Of a stretch of DNA of 64,000 bases, positions 59,001 to 64,000 are shown piece after piece (positions within the stretch are counted from its first letter, which is position 1; each line of letters starts with the position of its first letter). Source of the DNA: Atrina japonica (taxonomy: Eukaryota > Mollusca > Bivalvia > Pterioida > Pinnidae); the NCBI GenBank assembly GCA_030159075.1, contig BROG01000816.1:33501-97500 (forward strand). Reading direction: 5' to 3'. A model generated the notes under the pieces. That model worked only from the letters and a program-made list of their open reading frames with translations. It ran no database searches and was not told the DNA's origin. The translations under genes and the position numbers were made by a program.

Positions 59001-59909
59001 ATGTCAAGGGAACCTGTGGAAAAACTCCGCTTGCTGAGAGTTGCCTTTGGTCTTTTGGGACTAGAATCAGAGGAGGTTTCCACAGAGTCCAAACTCATAA
59101 CATCTTCAGCACTTGCAAGGCGTGGTCGGCCACCTTTCTCTCTCCCTCCAGATTTTGATTTAGCACTTTTTGGCAACGAATTATACCCTGTAAGATAACC
59201 AATTTCTGATTCTACAGCACTTTTCACCTGCAGCAAATTTTTTGTACTTTCTAAATATTCACACTTTTTCTTCAGTTTTAAATTTTCATCTCTTAAAGTA
59301 GATAACTGCTCCATTAATTTGACCAAATTGTCCAAATGATCCAATCCAATGCTTTGCCTCACAGGACTAGGACTTGAAGATCTTGATTTTCTAGACCTAA
59401 GTGTTAAGGCCTTTGCTTGTTGTTGCTCTTGAAAACTTTTACCTTGTGCCTCAAAAAATTCCAGGACCTGGGCATGAGGTATTTCCACCTCTTGTTGTTG
59501 TACTGCCATGGTGTATTGCACTTTAAGTTGTCTGGCCATGGTTGAGGTAGTATTTGTTGTTGTTGCTGACAACTCAACAACTGTAGTAGTGGTAGTAGCA
59601 CTTTCATGATGTCCATTGAGGTCTATCACACTATGTGAGACAACAGGACTATCTATACTCAGTGGACTAGCTTCTGTGCCCACAATTCTTTCTCCCTGTC
59701 TTCTGCCCTCTGATGCTGTTGTGATGATGCTTGGAACCAGTTGTTCTGAGGGCAGATAGGTCATTCTTATTTCTTGTCTTGCAAGTTGCACTGGTGGAAT
59801 AACTTTCCTTTCCTCCCGCTGGACCTTGACATACAATCGTTCATGGTTCTGGTCATCTGGCGGTCGCCTTGCTGCCATTTAGGGACAGCAAAGACCGACT
59901 ACATTGGAC
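18040..59909 (-). CDS. Unrecognised ~1955-residue coiled-coil/EWE-motif protein (gene span)
   Basis: Twelve exons join with matching phases: 59909-57913 (ATG at 59878-59876), 43155-43075, 40723-40619, 38746-37891, 34142-34009, 31086-30938, 28107-28005, 27378-27302, 25688-25482, 24148-24028, 23311-21250 and 18365-18359 (stop). The CDS is 5868 nt. The product is Ser/Lys/Glu-rich and mostly disordered, with a coiled coil near 180-225, two W(S/G)K(I/V)(I/V)K motifs, four K-x-x-EWE motifs between about 660 and 897, an E/R/K-rich helix about 800-860, a leucine-rich coiled-coil stretch about 1003-1230, and a long acidic Ser-rich tail. No signal peptide or membrane segment is visible. I do not recognise the family; a cytoskeletal or signalling scaffold is only an inference from composition. 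All introns are GT-AG. Confidence 0.85.
18640..19405 (+). repeat. 28-bp minisatellite
   Basis: About 25 copies of GATCTAACTTATCACTGAGA followed by TACTTTGT, some shortened to AAATAGTGT. It lies in the last intron of the minus-strand gene. Confidence 0.93.
19406..21249. other. Intron of minus-strand gene, no feature seen
   Basis: AT-rich DNA upstream of the donor at 21248-21249. No exon on either strand was recognised. Confidence 0.45.
21250..23311 (-). CDS. Minus-strand gene exon 11 (long acidic Ser-rich tail)
   Basis: 2062 bp, phase 1 in and 2 out, acceptor TTTTTTCAG. It codes about 687 residues starting DSSKEECVSLKTEISS. The Met-initiated frame reaching to 23414 extends into intron and is not the true start. 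The tail is low complexity (Ser, Thr, Glu, Lys) with Gln-rich LQAEQQQLEAQQRKQ and a basic end KPRRFFKVSK. A consensus donor GTAAGT sits exactly where an in-frame TAA would end the protein, so spliced and unspliced transcripts differ by one residue. Confidence 0.88.
23406..23745. mobile_element. Fold-back MITE-like element, copy 1
   Basis: Internal inverted arms: TACACAGGCATAAAAATTCT..CCCTATATAATTTC faces AAAATATATAGGAATATAAA..GTCTGTGTATAG. The centre holds AATTGCAACTGATTAATTC and GAATACCACACTGGACCTGA. Two related copies lie at 56290-57125. Confidence 0.65.
24028..24148 (-). CDS. Minus-strand gene exon 10
   Basis: 121 bp, phase 0 to 1, acceptor TTTTGTAG, donor GTAATG. It codes VEGEETNYIPPYKRFTKGLK then NTAVRASVACGEELVERFEL. 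Its Pro/aromatic content suggests an ordered conserved segment. Confidence 0.87.
24149..25481. other. Intron 9 of minus-strand gene, no feature seen
   Basis: AT-rich intron. No repeat or RNA gene recognised. Confidence 0.5.
25482..25688 (-). CDS. Minus-strand gene exon 9
   Basis: 207 bp, phase 0 at both ends, a very long pyrimidine tract before acceptor TTTAG, donor GTAAGT. It codes LSNLRLSQIERNKEIMSMKR, then QLLLQEANNLLLQADITRRE and ..KRWNTYGGMEGRV: continued coiled coil and a basic end. Confidence 0.9.
25865..26075 (+). repeat. Inverted intronic repeat, arm 1
   Basis: About 200 bp (AATTTCTTCAAGAAAAATGC, CTAAAATTTAGAGTCTC, AATTTTTCAAGGTTGGCAAG) are the diverged reverse complement of 30655-30865. 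Confidence 0.75.
26290..26900 (+). repeat. 26-bp minisatellite
   Basis: About 23 copies of GATATTTGTTATATGGCTGT followed by TTATCT, in intron 8 of the minus-strand gene. The 76-codon open frame here is a repeat artefact. Confidence 0.93.
27302..27378 (-). CDS. Minus-strand gene exon 8
   Basis: 77 bp, phase 1 to 0, acceptor ATTTCAG, donor GTAAAA. It codes EVYQKTTALHSFEKLYSHAM then QLQVQ. Confidence 0.86.
27710..27875 (+). repeat. 20-bp minisatellite
   Basis: About eight copies of GTGAAACATACATATAAGAT, in intron 7 of the minus-strand gene. Overlapping minus-strand open frames are artefacts of it. Confidence 0.93.
28005..28107 (-). CDS. Minus-strand gene exon 7
   Basis: 103 bp, phase 0 to 1, acceptor TGTTTCAG, donor GTATAT. 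It codes VCKWQSVEGEENVNTRLMD and LLEQMRLMLLQASQS. A short in-frame helical exon. Confidence 0.88.
28130..28505 (+). repeat. 74-bp minisatellite next to exon 7
   Basis: Five copies of a 74-bp unit (AATTACAAAGTGTATTGTAA, GAGTTACAGCCCTGTATATG, AAATGTATCAGGACTGTATG) begin about 25 bp beyond the exon 7 acceptor. The units are nearly identical. Confidence 0.95.
28986..29100. repeat. Near-perfect palindrome, 47-bp arms
   Basis: Arm 28986-29032 (starts AATCATGTTTATCTAA, ends TTCAAAATTTGAAAAGA) is the near-exact reverse complement of 29053-29100. The loop is 20 bp. It lies in intron 6 of the minus-strand gene. Confidence 0.85.
29425..29545 (-). mobile_element. SINE family 1 tail, minus orientation
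   Basis: Reverse complement of the family 1 tail: GGCCAGTGGTCTCTTCCTGG, CTCCACCACTAAAAACTGG, TTGTTGAGTGTGGCACAAAG. The tRNA head is not evident. Confidence 0.7.
29850..30205 (+). repeat. Irregular ~60-bp minisatellite
   Basis: About six copies built on GTAACAGCCCTGTTTAACCC, TATAACTCTGT and AATTTGTAAAA. It shares GTAA(G/A)AGT(T/A)ACAGCCCTGT with the array at 28130. Confidence 0.85.
30655..30865 (-). repeat. Inverted intronic repeat, arm 2
   Basis: Diverged reverse complement of 25865-26075: CAACCTTGAAAAATTTTTG, GAGACTCTAAATTTTAG, GCATTTTTCTTGAAGAAATT. It lies in intron 6, on the other side of exons 7 and 8. Confidence 0.75.
30938..31086 (-). CDS. Minus-strand gene exon 6
   Basis: 149 bp, phase 1 to 0, acceptor TCTGACAG, donor GTGAGT. 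It codes QYKKECLTGGPTQPPSPLAM then SSQLSDLECKIQELKNFGEN and LAVTMESIA: a Pro-rich linker followed by a helix. Confidence 0.88.
31170..32290 (+). repeat. ~30-bp minisatellite with larger duplications
   Basis: Over 30 diverged copies of AACAGATTATAACATCTACA followed by AGAGATATATAGA, with interspersed ATTGATATGGACATAA variants. A block around AGGAAAGACTACATCATG occurs twice (about 31650 and 31850). Confidence 0.92.
32457..32486. repeat. (AT)n microsatellite
   Basis: About 14 AT dinucleotides in intron 5 of the minus-strand gene. Confidence 0.95.
32581..32621 (-). ncRNA. Hammerhead-ribozyme-like motif (type I, minimal)
   Basis: On the minus strand the order is: stem I 5' strand TTCCGT (32621-32616); core CTGAAGA (32615-32609), fitting C3-U4-G5-A6-N7-G8-A9; stem II GCCT / loop GTAA / AGGC (32608-32597), a 4-bp stem capped by a GNRA tetraloop; core GAA (32596-32594); a very short self-complementary stem III AGCGCT (32593-32588), supplying A15.1 and U16.1; U at 32587 as residue 17; and stem I 3' strand ACAGAA (32586-32581), pairing with TTCCGT except one A.C mismatch. 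Cleavage is predicted 3' of 32587. Known family: minimal type I hammerheads occur in Penelope-like elements and retrozymes of molluscs. Here it is in intron 5 of the minus-strand gene, in sense orientation. No reverse transcriptase is nearby. Confidence 0.7.
33086..33160. repeat. (GT)n/(AT)n microsatellite
   Basis: A short GT run, then about 30 AT dinucleotides. Confidence 0.95.
33161..34008. other. Intron 5, 5' portion, little structure
   Basis: AT-rich. At 33640-33705 about four copies of a TAGCCACATCAC(C/T)CAG-type 17-bp unit form a very short array. Nothing else seen. Confidence 0.5.
34009..34142 (-). CDS. Minus-strand gene exon 5 (coiled coil)
   Basis: 134 bp, phase 2 to 1, acceptor TACTTCAG, donor GTGAGT. 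It codes LEKANAQLLEELQEKEME then YAALQDEVQDLNEKLNKA.., a heptad-rich coiled coil. Confidence 0.9.
34736..34772. repeat. (TA)n(CA)n microsatellite
   Basis: TATATA followed by ACACACAC, then a GT-rich stretch to about 34880. Confidence 0.9.
35515..36065 (+). repeat. 23-24-bp minisatellite carrying splice-donor-like motif
   Basis: About 23 copies of ATAAATACCTGGTTATATTA followed by GAT. On the minus strand each reads AACCAG|GTATTTAT, close to the real exon 4 donor AACCAG|GTATCTAT located 1.8 kb away. Confidence 0.9.
36240..37890 (+). repeat. 59-bp satellite abutting exon 4 and carrying its 5' splice site
   Basis: About 28 copies of a 59-bp unit: ATAGATACCTGAATCTGTTA, GATATTAGTATCTGGTTATG, CTAGAGTCAATTATTTTAT. 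The two units touching the exon are a shorter 36-bp form. Exon 4's last bases (GGTTATGTTTGAGTCAGTCA on the plus strand) resemble the monomer's GGTTATGCTAGAGTCAATTA, so the array appears to derive from the exon-intron junction. Confidence 0.95.
37891..38746 (-). CDS. Minus-strand gene exon 4 (EWE motifs, E/R/K helix)
   Basis: 856 bp, phase 1 in and 2 out, acceptor TTTTAG. It codes two further motifs, SFNRKMEEWERRK (about 762-774) and DFARKLHEWELRK (about 885-897), with between them a highly charged E/R/K segment (REREIQRVEREQHKLEKEK) likely to form a single alpha helix. It ends in a Ser-rich stretch, MESMTDSNIT. The donor CAG|GTATCT at 37889-37890 is the first of a tandem series carried by the adjoining satellite. 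Confidence 0.88.
38747..39585. other. Intron 3 of minus-strand gene, unstructured part
   Basis: No feature recognised. Confidence 0.45.
39590..40010 (+). repeat. ~101-bp tandem repeat, four copies
   Basis: Unit contains CATAAATCAAAAGAAATATA, AATGTCTCCACAAAGGA and CCTTGTGTCCAGGACAACCG. One copy is shortened by an 11-bp loss; the last decays. Confidence 0.9.
40148..40250 (+). mobile_element. SINE family 1 tail fragment
   Basis: TTTTGTAACTGGGTTCTCTC, GACCACCACCATATAACTG and TTGTTGAGTGTGGCATAAAA match the family tail. The tRNA head is missing, so it is a 5'-truncated copy. Confidence 0.75.
40369..40504. repeat. Poly(T)/poly(A) tract
   Basis: About 135 bp of T with rare G and C. Lys- and Phe-rich open frames across it are artefacts. 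Confidence 0.95.
40619..40723 (-). CDS. Minus-strand gene exon 3
   Basis: 105 bp, phase 1 to 1, acceptor TTTTACAG, donor GTAAGT. It codes DSSDGAESVFPDSIG.. then SPEFQKKMEEWERSKSIK, the second EWE motif at the exon end. Confidence 0.88.
41705..42320. mobile_element. Putative MITE with CAGTGGAACC ends
   Basis: CAGTGGAACCTGTCTTGAGG.. and TGGTCTCTCATAAGAAG near 41707-41785 face TTTTATGAGAGTGGTCTCCC..TAGATGGGTTCCACTGCAG near 42278-42320. The termini are inverted, and the roughly 615-bp interior has no coding capacity. An internal part (42095-42200) is shared with 5700-5970. Confidence 0.55.
43075..43155 (-). CDS. Minus-strand gene exon 2
   Basis: 81 bp, phase 1 to 1, acceptor TTTTACAG, donor GTAAGT. 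It codes GGMSDEFSKKWKQWEELQ then TKRLSTPLK, the first K-x-x-WE motif. Confidence 0.85.
43156..45795. other. Intron 1, proximal part
   Basis: A GGCCTTTATA / GGTGGCCTTTAATGCAAGG phrase repeats three or four times at about 44110-44225. Nothing else was recognised; short open frames at 43417 and 45254 have no support. Confidence 0.45.
45797..46086 (+). mobile_element. tRNA-derived SINE (family 2), young full copy
   Basis: Starts GAGCCGGCCTGGCTCAGTCG (tRNA box A) and ends ..GTGGGACGTTAAACAACAAC followed by (AAAC)n. A perfect 13-bp target duplication ACTAAGAAAATTG flanks it (45784-45796 and 46087-46099), so both ends are exact. Confidence 0.93.
46100..46985. other. Intron 1 segment, no feature
   Basis: Only a short duplication was seen: ATGCTGAAGAGATT(A/G)T..TCCCTTG occurs at about 46170 and 46255. 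Confidence 0.45.
46990..47120 (+). mobile_element. SINE family 1 tail fragment, diverged
   Basis: TGGTCAGTGGTCTCTTTTGG, TCCACCAATAAAAATTGGTC, GCCACCATTTCATGAAATA and a GTAAGTGTAGAGTAAAAC end: the same tail in the same order. Confidence 0.65.
47360..47470 (+). mobile_element. SINE family 1 tail feeding a satellite
   Basis: AGAAAGTTTGCTAG.., GGAAGGCCAGTGGTCTCATC and AACCAGGTTCTCTCCACCA match the family body, and the remainder continues straight into the 66-bp array. Confidence 0.75.
47429..47828 (+). repeat. 66-bp satellite derived from the SINE tail, six copies
   Basis: Unit of exactly 66 bp (CACCACTATGCTGCCACCAT, ATAACTGTAAAATTGTTGTG, TGACAAAAACACCATAC); TATGCT recurs at 47435, 47501, 47567, 47633, 47699 and 47765. 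Because 66 is a multiple of three, open frames of up to 154 codons arise on both strands. They are not genes. Confidence 0.97.
47829..48830. other. Intron 1 segment, no feature
   Basis: AT-rich DNA; no repeat, exon or RNA gene recognised. Confidence 0.4.
48940..49700 (+). repeat. Diffuse long-period tandem repeat (~130 bp)
   Basis: Recurring phrases TATGACATCATAAATA, GGGGCTTATGACTGTCA, ATATGACACTGTCAGCATG and TCTGGTATTGAGGTTTAT. Copies are strongly diverged. Confidence 0.7.
50143..50208. repeat. (GT)n microsatellite
   Basis: About 30 GT units, interrupted once by TCAT. Confidence 0.95.
50595..51000 (+). repeat. 36-bp minisatellite
   Basis: About ten copies of GTGGACACATATATTGCTCA followed by CCTGAGCATCATCAGA. 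The period is a multiple of three, so both strands stay open over about 125 codons (repeating RVDTYIAHLSII on +). Judged non-coding. Confidence 0.95.
51001..51970. other. Intron 1 segment, no feature
   Basis: No repeat or exon recognised. Confidence 0.4.
51975..52690 (+). repeat. ~110-bp tandem repeat
   Basis: About six diverged copies containing AACAACCAATCTAGATCATC, TTGTCATTGAGACCTG, TTTTGTGACAACCTGTGTCA and TATGATTGCTGTCAAATGAC. Confidence 0.9.
52972..53145 (+). repeat. 73-bp tandem duplication
   Basis: Two and a half copies of GAATCACGTCACATGACCAA, CATAATAATTACTTATTCCT and AATACAAGCATGTGACAAAC. The GTCACATGAC core is an 8-base E-box-like palindrome, present three times. Confidence 0.9.
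53935..54295 (+). repeat. CCTACCCTGACA minisatellite
   Basis: Diverged 20-27-bp copies of CCTACCCTGACACAGGACC. One copy (about 54135-54195) reads in the opposite orientation, so the array contains a local inversion. Confidence 0.85.
54530..55548 (+). mobile_element. Repetitive element: ~165-bp tandem block plus terminal hairpin
   Basis: Five or six diverged copies of a unit with GCCATATTGGATTCTGATCT, GAAAATGCAATATGCACAA, CTAGACCTCAAGGGGAA and AACAAACTTCCTTTGGTCA. It ends GGACGGACAGACAGACAGGC and then a perfect 12-bp stem, 4-base loop hairpin at 55520-55547 (TAGCCCACCATC/GATGGTGGGCTA). The terminal hairpin suggests a non-autonomous DNA element; a Helitron-type end is possible but unproven. 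Confidence 0.75.
55575..55930 (+). repeat. 46-bp minisatellite
   Basis: About eight copies of CCTTTTTCCTTCTTTATGAC, TATGTACATATATGTAAACA and TATGTGG; one is shortened. Confidence 0.95.
55986..56050. repeat. (TA)n(TG)n microsatellite
   Basis: TA run merging into a TG run, directly after the 46-bp array. Confidence 0.95.
56290..57125. mobile_element. Fold-back MITE-like element, copies 2 and 3 in tandem
   Basis: CTGTTAAAGGGACATT (56291) and CAGTTAAGGGACATTAGATG (about 56719) start two adjacent copies. Each contains ACTACTTGTACTTGATGTA or ACTACATGTACTTGATGTAC, a central AATTG block and ATTTTCACAAAATATATAG, matching the element at 23406. Each folds on itself. Confidence 0.65.
57126..57912. other. 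Start of intron 1, no feature
   Basis: Sequence next to the exon 1 donor; no repeat recognised. Confidence 0.45.
57913..59909 (-). CDS. Minus-strand gene exon 1 (first coding exon, 655 residues)
   Basis: The ATG at 59876-59878 opens MAARRPPDDQ; the 31 bases before it are 5' UTR beginning after an acceptor (TTTCAG), so at least one upstream non-coding exon exists. The donor GTAAGT follows ..SIDVSLLMG at 57913, phase 1. The exon holds a Thr/Gln-rich region (95-155), a likely coiled coil at about 180-225 (LVKLMEQLSTLRDENLKLKK), WSKIIKVLTRQK at 339-350, GIWMGPPEWLQEHEEE at 442-457, a related WGKVVKMVHTRK at 554-565, many Ser-Pro sites, and an acidic patch (about 588-605). Reading on past the donor gives only six more codons. 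A 251-codon open frame on the opposite strand is a shadow. Confidence 0.9.
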
Positions 59910-60515
59910 CTGAAATTATATAATAGATAAATGTAAATATCTGAATTCAATTAATCATTTACAATGATTTTCAATCACAGACGTATGTTAAAAAATAAGA
60001 GTATTCAGCTTAACATGTATATTAACAGATTTACAATTGTCCAGCTTTACAATAAAAACCATAACTCATATCTTACATTAGAAAAGTCATAATGTGGCAT
60101 ACTGGAACAGTCATAAAACATGAATCAGCCACTCATACTTGTTTGTGAAGTTTTCATTTTATAAGAAGAGAGAAGTGATTTCATTACAGTGCTCTTGTTT
60201 AGGTAGATAGCACTAATATAGACTTGTCAGTAACATGAACACATTACTGATATACACTCAGGATGTAAAAAGTTTATAGTACCACTGACTAACTTAAACA
60301 TCAGAACTGATGTGTAAATATAAATACATGTCATTACAACCATTGCTATCATCTTCAATTCTGTTTTCAATTTCACAATCATCATCATCACCACAAAATA
60401 CCATTGTAACTATATATCATCACTGTCAATATTAAAATATCACGTCCTCAAGGATATGCCATCAAACATATCAATGTCAACACTAAATACCATCAACACA
60501 AAGCATCAATAACAT
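59910..60515. other. Upstream intron of minus-strand gene, no feature
   Basis: DNA above the exon 1 acceptor. The promoter and 5' exon are not identified and may lie outside the window. Confidence 0.45.
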
Positions 60516-61815
60516 AAGATGTTCTCAAATATCATCACCAGATATCATCAATGTCATCACCAGATACCACCAATGTCATCAGTCGACATCACTAATGTCA
60601 TCACTAGCTATCACCAATGTCATCAGTCAATATCACCAATGTCTTCAGTAGGCATCACCAATGTCATCAGTAGATATCACCAATGTCATCACCAAATACC
60701 ACCCAATGTTATCAGTAGATATCACCAATGTCCTCACAATGAATTTCCAATATCATTTGTTGATATCACCAATGTCATCAGTAGATATCACCATTGTCCT
60801 CACTAGACATCACCAATGTCATCAGTAGAAATCACCAATGTCATCAACAGATATCACCAATGTCACAATTAAATATCACCAACATCATTAGTAGATATCA
60901 CCAATGTCATCAGTAGATATCACTAATGTCTTCACTAGATATTACCAACATCATCAGTAAATATCACCAATGTCATCAATAGATATCATCAATGCCATCA
61001 TTGGATACAGTAGATATCATTAATGTCATTAGAAGATATGATCAATGTCATCAATAGACATCACCAATGTCATCTGTAGATATCATCAATGTCATCACCA
61101 GATACCACCAATTTCATCAGTAGACATCACCAATGTCATCAGTAGACATCACCAATGTCATCACTAGCTATCACCAATGTCATCAGTCAATATCACCAAT
61201 GTCTTCAGTAGACATCACCAATGTCATCAGTAGACATCACCAATGTCATCACCAAATACCACCCAATGTTATCAGTAGATATCACCAATGTCCTCACAAA
61301 GAATTTCAAATATCATTTGTTGATATCACCAATGTCATCAGTAGATATCACCATTGTCCTCACTAGATATCACCAATGTCATCAGTAGACATCACCAATG
61401 TCATCAATAGATATCACCAATGTCATAATTAAATATCACCAACATCATTAGTAGGTATCACCAATGTCATCAGTAGATATCACTAATGTCTTCACTAGAT
61501 ATTACAAACATTATCAGTAGATATCACCAATGTCTTGACTAGATATCATCAATGCCATCATCAGATACAGTAAATATCATTAATGTCATTAGTAGATATA
61601 ATCACTTTCATCACTAGATATCACCAATGTCATCAGTAGACATCATCAATGTCATCATTAGATATTAATGGAATCACTCATCATCATCAGTGTCATCACT
61701 AGATATCATCAATGTCATCAGTAGATATCATCAATGTCATTGGTAAATATAATTAATGTCATCACTATATGTTTCGTCATTAGATACCATCAATATCATC
61801 ACTAGATATCACTAA
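60515..61815 (+). repeat. ~22-24-bp minisatellite with a ~550-bp segmental duplication
   Basis: More than 50 copies of ATCACCAATGTCATCAGTAG + ATAT. Special markers (ACCACCCAATGTTATCAG; GAATTTC.AATATCATTTG) occur at about 60700-60760 and again at 61255-61320, showing that a block of about 555 bp was duplicated. The 95- and 77-codon open frames are artefacts. Confidence 0.95.
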
Positions 61816-62279
61816 AAACACTATTAGTTCAGGACTTTCACAATGGGTATCCCATAGGAAGAAATACAAAATTGATAACTCAGGTTCTGAGAATCTACAT
61901 TATAAGAATCACTCTATATTACAAATTTCCCTGCAAGAGTTTAGCATATATTTCCCATACTGAGTTTTTGTGATGAACCCTTTTATGTTTACGTGTACAC
62001 TGAGTTACTTGTACTTTCTGCTCATTTACATAAATATTTTGGCCTGTCAACTCAGATTTATTCAAAGAGTGTGTGTATATTGATACATTGATTTATTGAT
62101 TATATCCTAGTGGATATTCTTGTAACATTTCAATTATTGTGATCTTACACTAATGATATGCTAATTATCCACCAACTACTGGTGTAACACAGGTGGCTGT
62201 CAGCTGTTGATATAATATGTTTAAGGCGTCAAGCACTGAATGAACAGAGAAATTTCTTCTGCATTAAATACTTTTTCTT

Positions 62280-63195
62280 TGATAAGTATAGTACCTTCAG
62301 TACGGTACCTTCACCAAGAACAGTACCAGAGTAGAATGTTAAATTAGTACAGTACCTTCACTTAGTACATCCCAAGTATAGTACCTTTAATAAAACAATA
62401 CCTTCACTCAGTACATCCCAAGTACAGTACCTTTAATAAGACAATGCTTTAACTCAGTACATCTCAAGTACAGTACCTTTAATAAAACAGTACCTTCACT
62501 CAGTACATCCCAAGTACAGTACCTTTAATAAAACAGTACCTTCACTTAGTACATCCCAAGTACAGTACCTTTATAAAGACAATGCTTTTACTCAGTACAT
62601 CTCAAGTACAGTACCTTTATAAAGACAATGCTTTAACTCAGTACATCTCAAGTACAGTACCTTTAATAAAACAATACCTTCACTTAGTACATCCCAAATA
62701 AAGTAACTTAAGTAAGACAATGCTTTAACTCAGTACATCTCAAGTACAGTACCTTTATAAAGACAATGCTTTAACTCAGTACATCTCAAGTACAGTACCT
62801 TTATAAAGACAATGCTTTAACTCAGTACATCTCAAGTACAGTACCTTTATAAAGACAATGCTTTAACTCAGTACATCTCAAGTACAGTACCTTTATAAAG
62901 ACATTGCTTTCACCCGTATATCCCAAGTCAATACCTTTATAAAGACATTGCTTTCACCCGTATATCCCAAGTCAATACCTTTATAAAGACATTGCTTTCA
63001 CCCGTATATCCCAAGTCAATACCTTTATAAAGACATTGCTTTCACCCGTATATCCAATACCTTTATAAAGACATTGCTTTCACCCGTATATCCCAAGTCA
63101 ATACCTTTATAAAGACAATGCTTTCACCCGTATATCCCAAGTCAATACCTTTATAAAGACAATGCTTTCACTCAGTACATCCTTAGTACTTTTAA
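62280..63195 (+). repeat. ~45-bp minisatellite with regional variants
   Basis: Two subtypes: CAGTACCTTTATAAAGACAA + TGCTTTAACTCAGTACATCT + CAAGTA to about 62890, then a 47-bp CAATACCTTTATAAAGACAT + TGCTTTCACCCGTATATCCC type to about 63165. Adjacent units within each zone are nearly identical. Confidence 0.95.
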
Positions 63196-64000
63196 AACAT
63201 ACAGTGTCATCTTCCTTTACAACCACCAAATAATCCTATGAATTAGTACTGTACTCAACATAGTACCAGTATTGTACCTTTAACTAGTACAGTATGTAGC
63301 ACAGTTGCAGTAGATTCATCATTGTAACATGTATACTCATTATAGTCCCAGTTGAATACCTTTAACTATTAAAGTACCTTCACTAAGTATTTCTGCACTA
63401 ATTATGTGGCTGGTTATTTACAAGTAACTAGAACATTACCTGTCACTTCAGTTAGTAATTTAAATACTAAGATCAAATATTATTTTGATTTACTCAAGGT
63501 TTTCTATAACATCGCCAGGTCATACAAACTATGATATTGCATTTGTGACAAATCTCAATATATATTTCAAGCATGTCTACACGATGTATATTTTTCAGTA
63601 TACTGAGTGCATTATACCTCATTAAAACTTAACGATTCCCATCAACTCGTATCAGTACTTTCATTTCTTTGATTTCAGTTATAGCCTGGTAAAGAATTTT
63701 GTCCTTGGATGACATAGGGCCACCAAAAATTTTCAAAATAAAAAAACAAACAAACAAAAATCTGTTGAAATCCAGACTTATGAGTCTATTATCATATTCT
63801 CTATTACTATAACTGGTTCCCAATCCCATGATAATCCAAGAAATCATAAACACAAAATCCCTAACCATGCCAATGAGACCTTTGAAGGGACATGCAAATG
63901 GAAGGTTAAGAACAATAGTTTATATTTTCCTCCCTCCCTCATAGATTTGAAGATTCACCCTTGACATAAAATGTAGAATTTATTTAGTGCGGCAATATAC
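63196..64000. other. Right edge, no feature recognised
   Basis: Degenerate GTACC-type remains of the preceding array to about 63390, then unremarkable AT-rich DNA. No exon could be supported. Confidence 0.4.

Noticed and set aside
58443..59198. 251-codon open frame on the plus strand
   Set aside because: Antisense shadow of the well-supported first coding exon of the minus-strand gene.

Overview
The window is AT-rich, intron-rich animal DNA. A bivalve or other mollusc is the best guess: long introns full of unrelated minisatellites, two tRNA-derived SINE families with conserved 3' tails, a mariner relic, and short fold-back elements. The species cannot be named from the sequence alone. There is no sign of prokaryotic genes, CRISPR arrays or operons.

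Two protein genes are supported and they converge. (1) On the + strand, 848-9419, are the last seven exons of a mu-crystallin / ornithine cyclodeaminase family gene (CRYM-like, predicted NADPH-dependent ketimine reductase). Its 5' exons lie before the window. All splice phases agree and the reading frame ends in a normal stop followed by AATAAA. (2) On the - strand, from 59909 down to about 18.04 kb, is a gene of twelve recognised exons coding for a protein of about 1955 residues that I do not recognise. It is a Ser/Lys/Glu-rich, largely disordered, coiled-coil scaffold-like protein with a repeated 'K-x-x-EWE' motif. All its junction phases agree. Upstream non-coding exon(s) and the promoter lie beyond the long first exon.

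Layout: 1-9.6 kb CRYM-like exons with two intronic minisatellites; 9.6-18 kb intergenic DNA with a SINE, a mariner fossil and three large minisatellites; 18.04-18.37 kb probable 3' terminal exon of the minus-strand gene; 18.6-19.4 kb a 28-bp satellite; 21.2-43.2 kb exons 11 to 2 of the minus-strand gene, with satellites in almost every intron; 43.2-57.9 kb its giant intron 1 with SINEs, a SINE-derived 66-bp satellite and several other arrays; 57.9-59.9 kb its first coding exon; 59.9-64 kb upstream satellites.

The most notable items are: a complete hammerhead-ribozyme-like core in sense orientation in an intron of the minus-strand gene (32581-32621); a 1.7-kb satellite whose monomers carry copies of the neighbouring exon's own 5' splice site, the nearest of which would add 12 residues in frame; a probable GC-AG intron in the CRYM-like gene; and an inverted repeat pair enclosing two small exons. 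The two genes share no evident pathway; their adjacency looks incidental.
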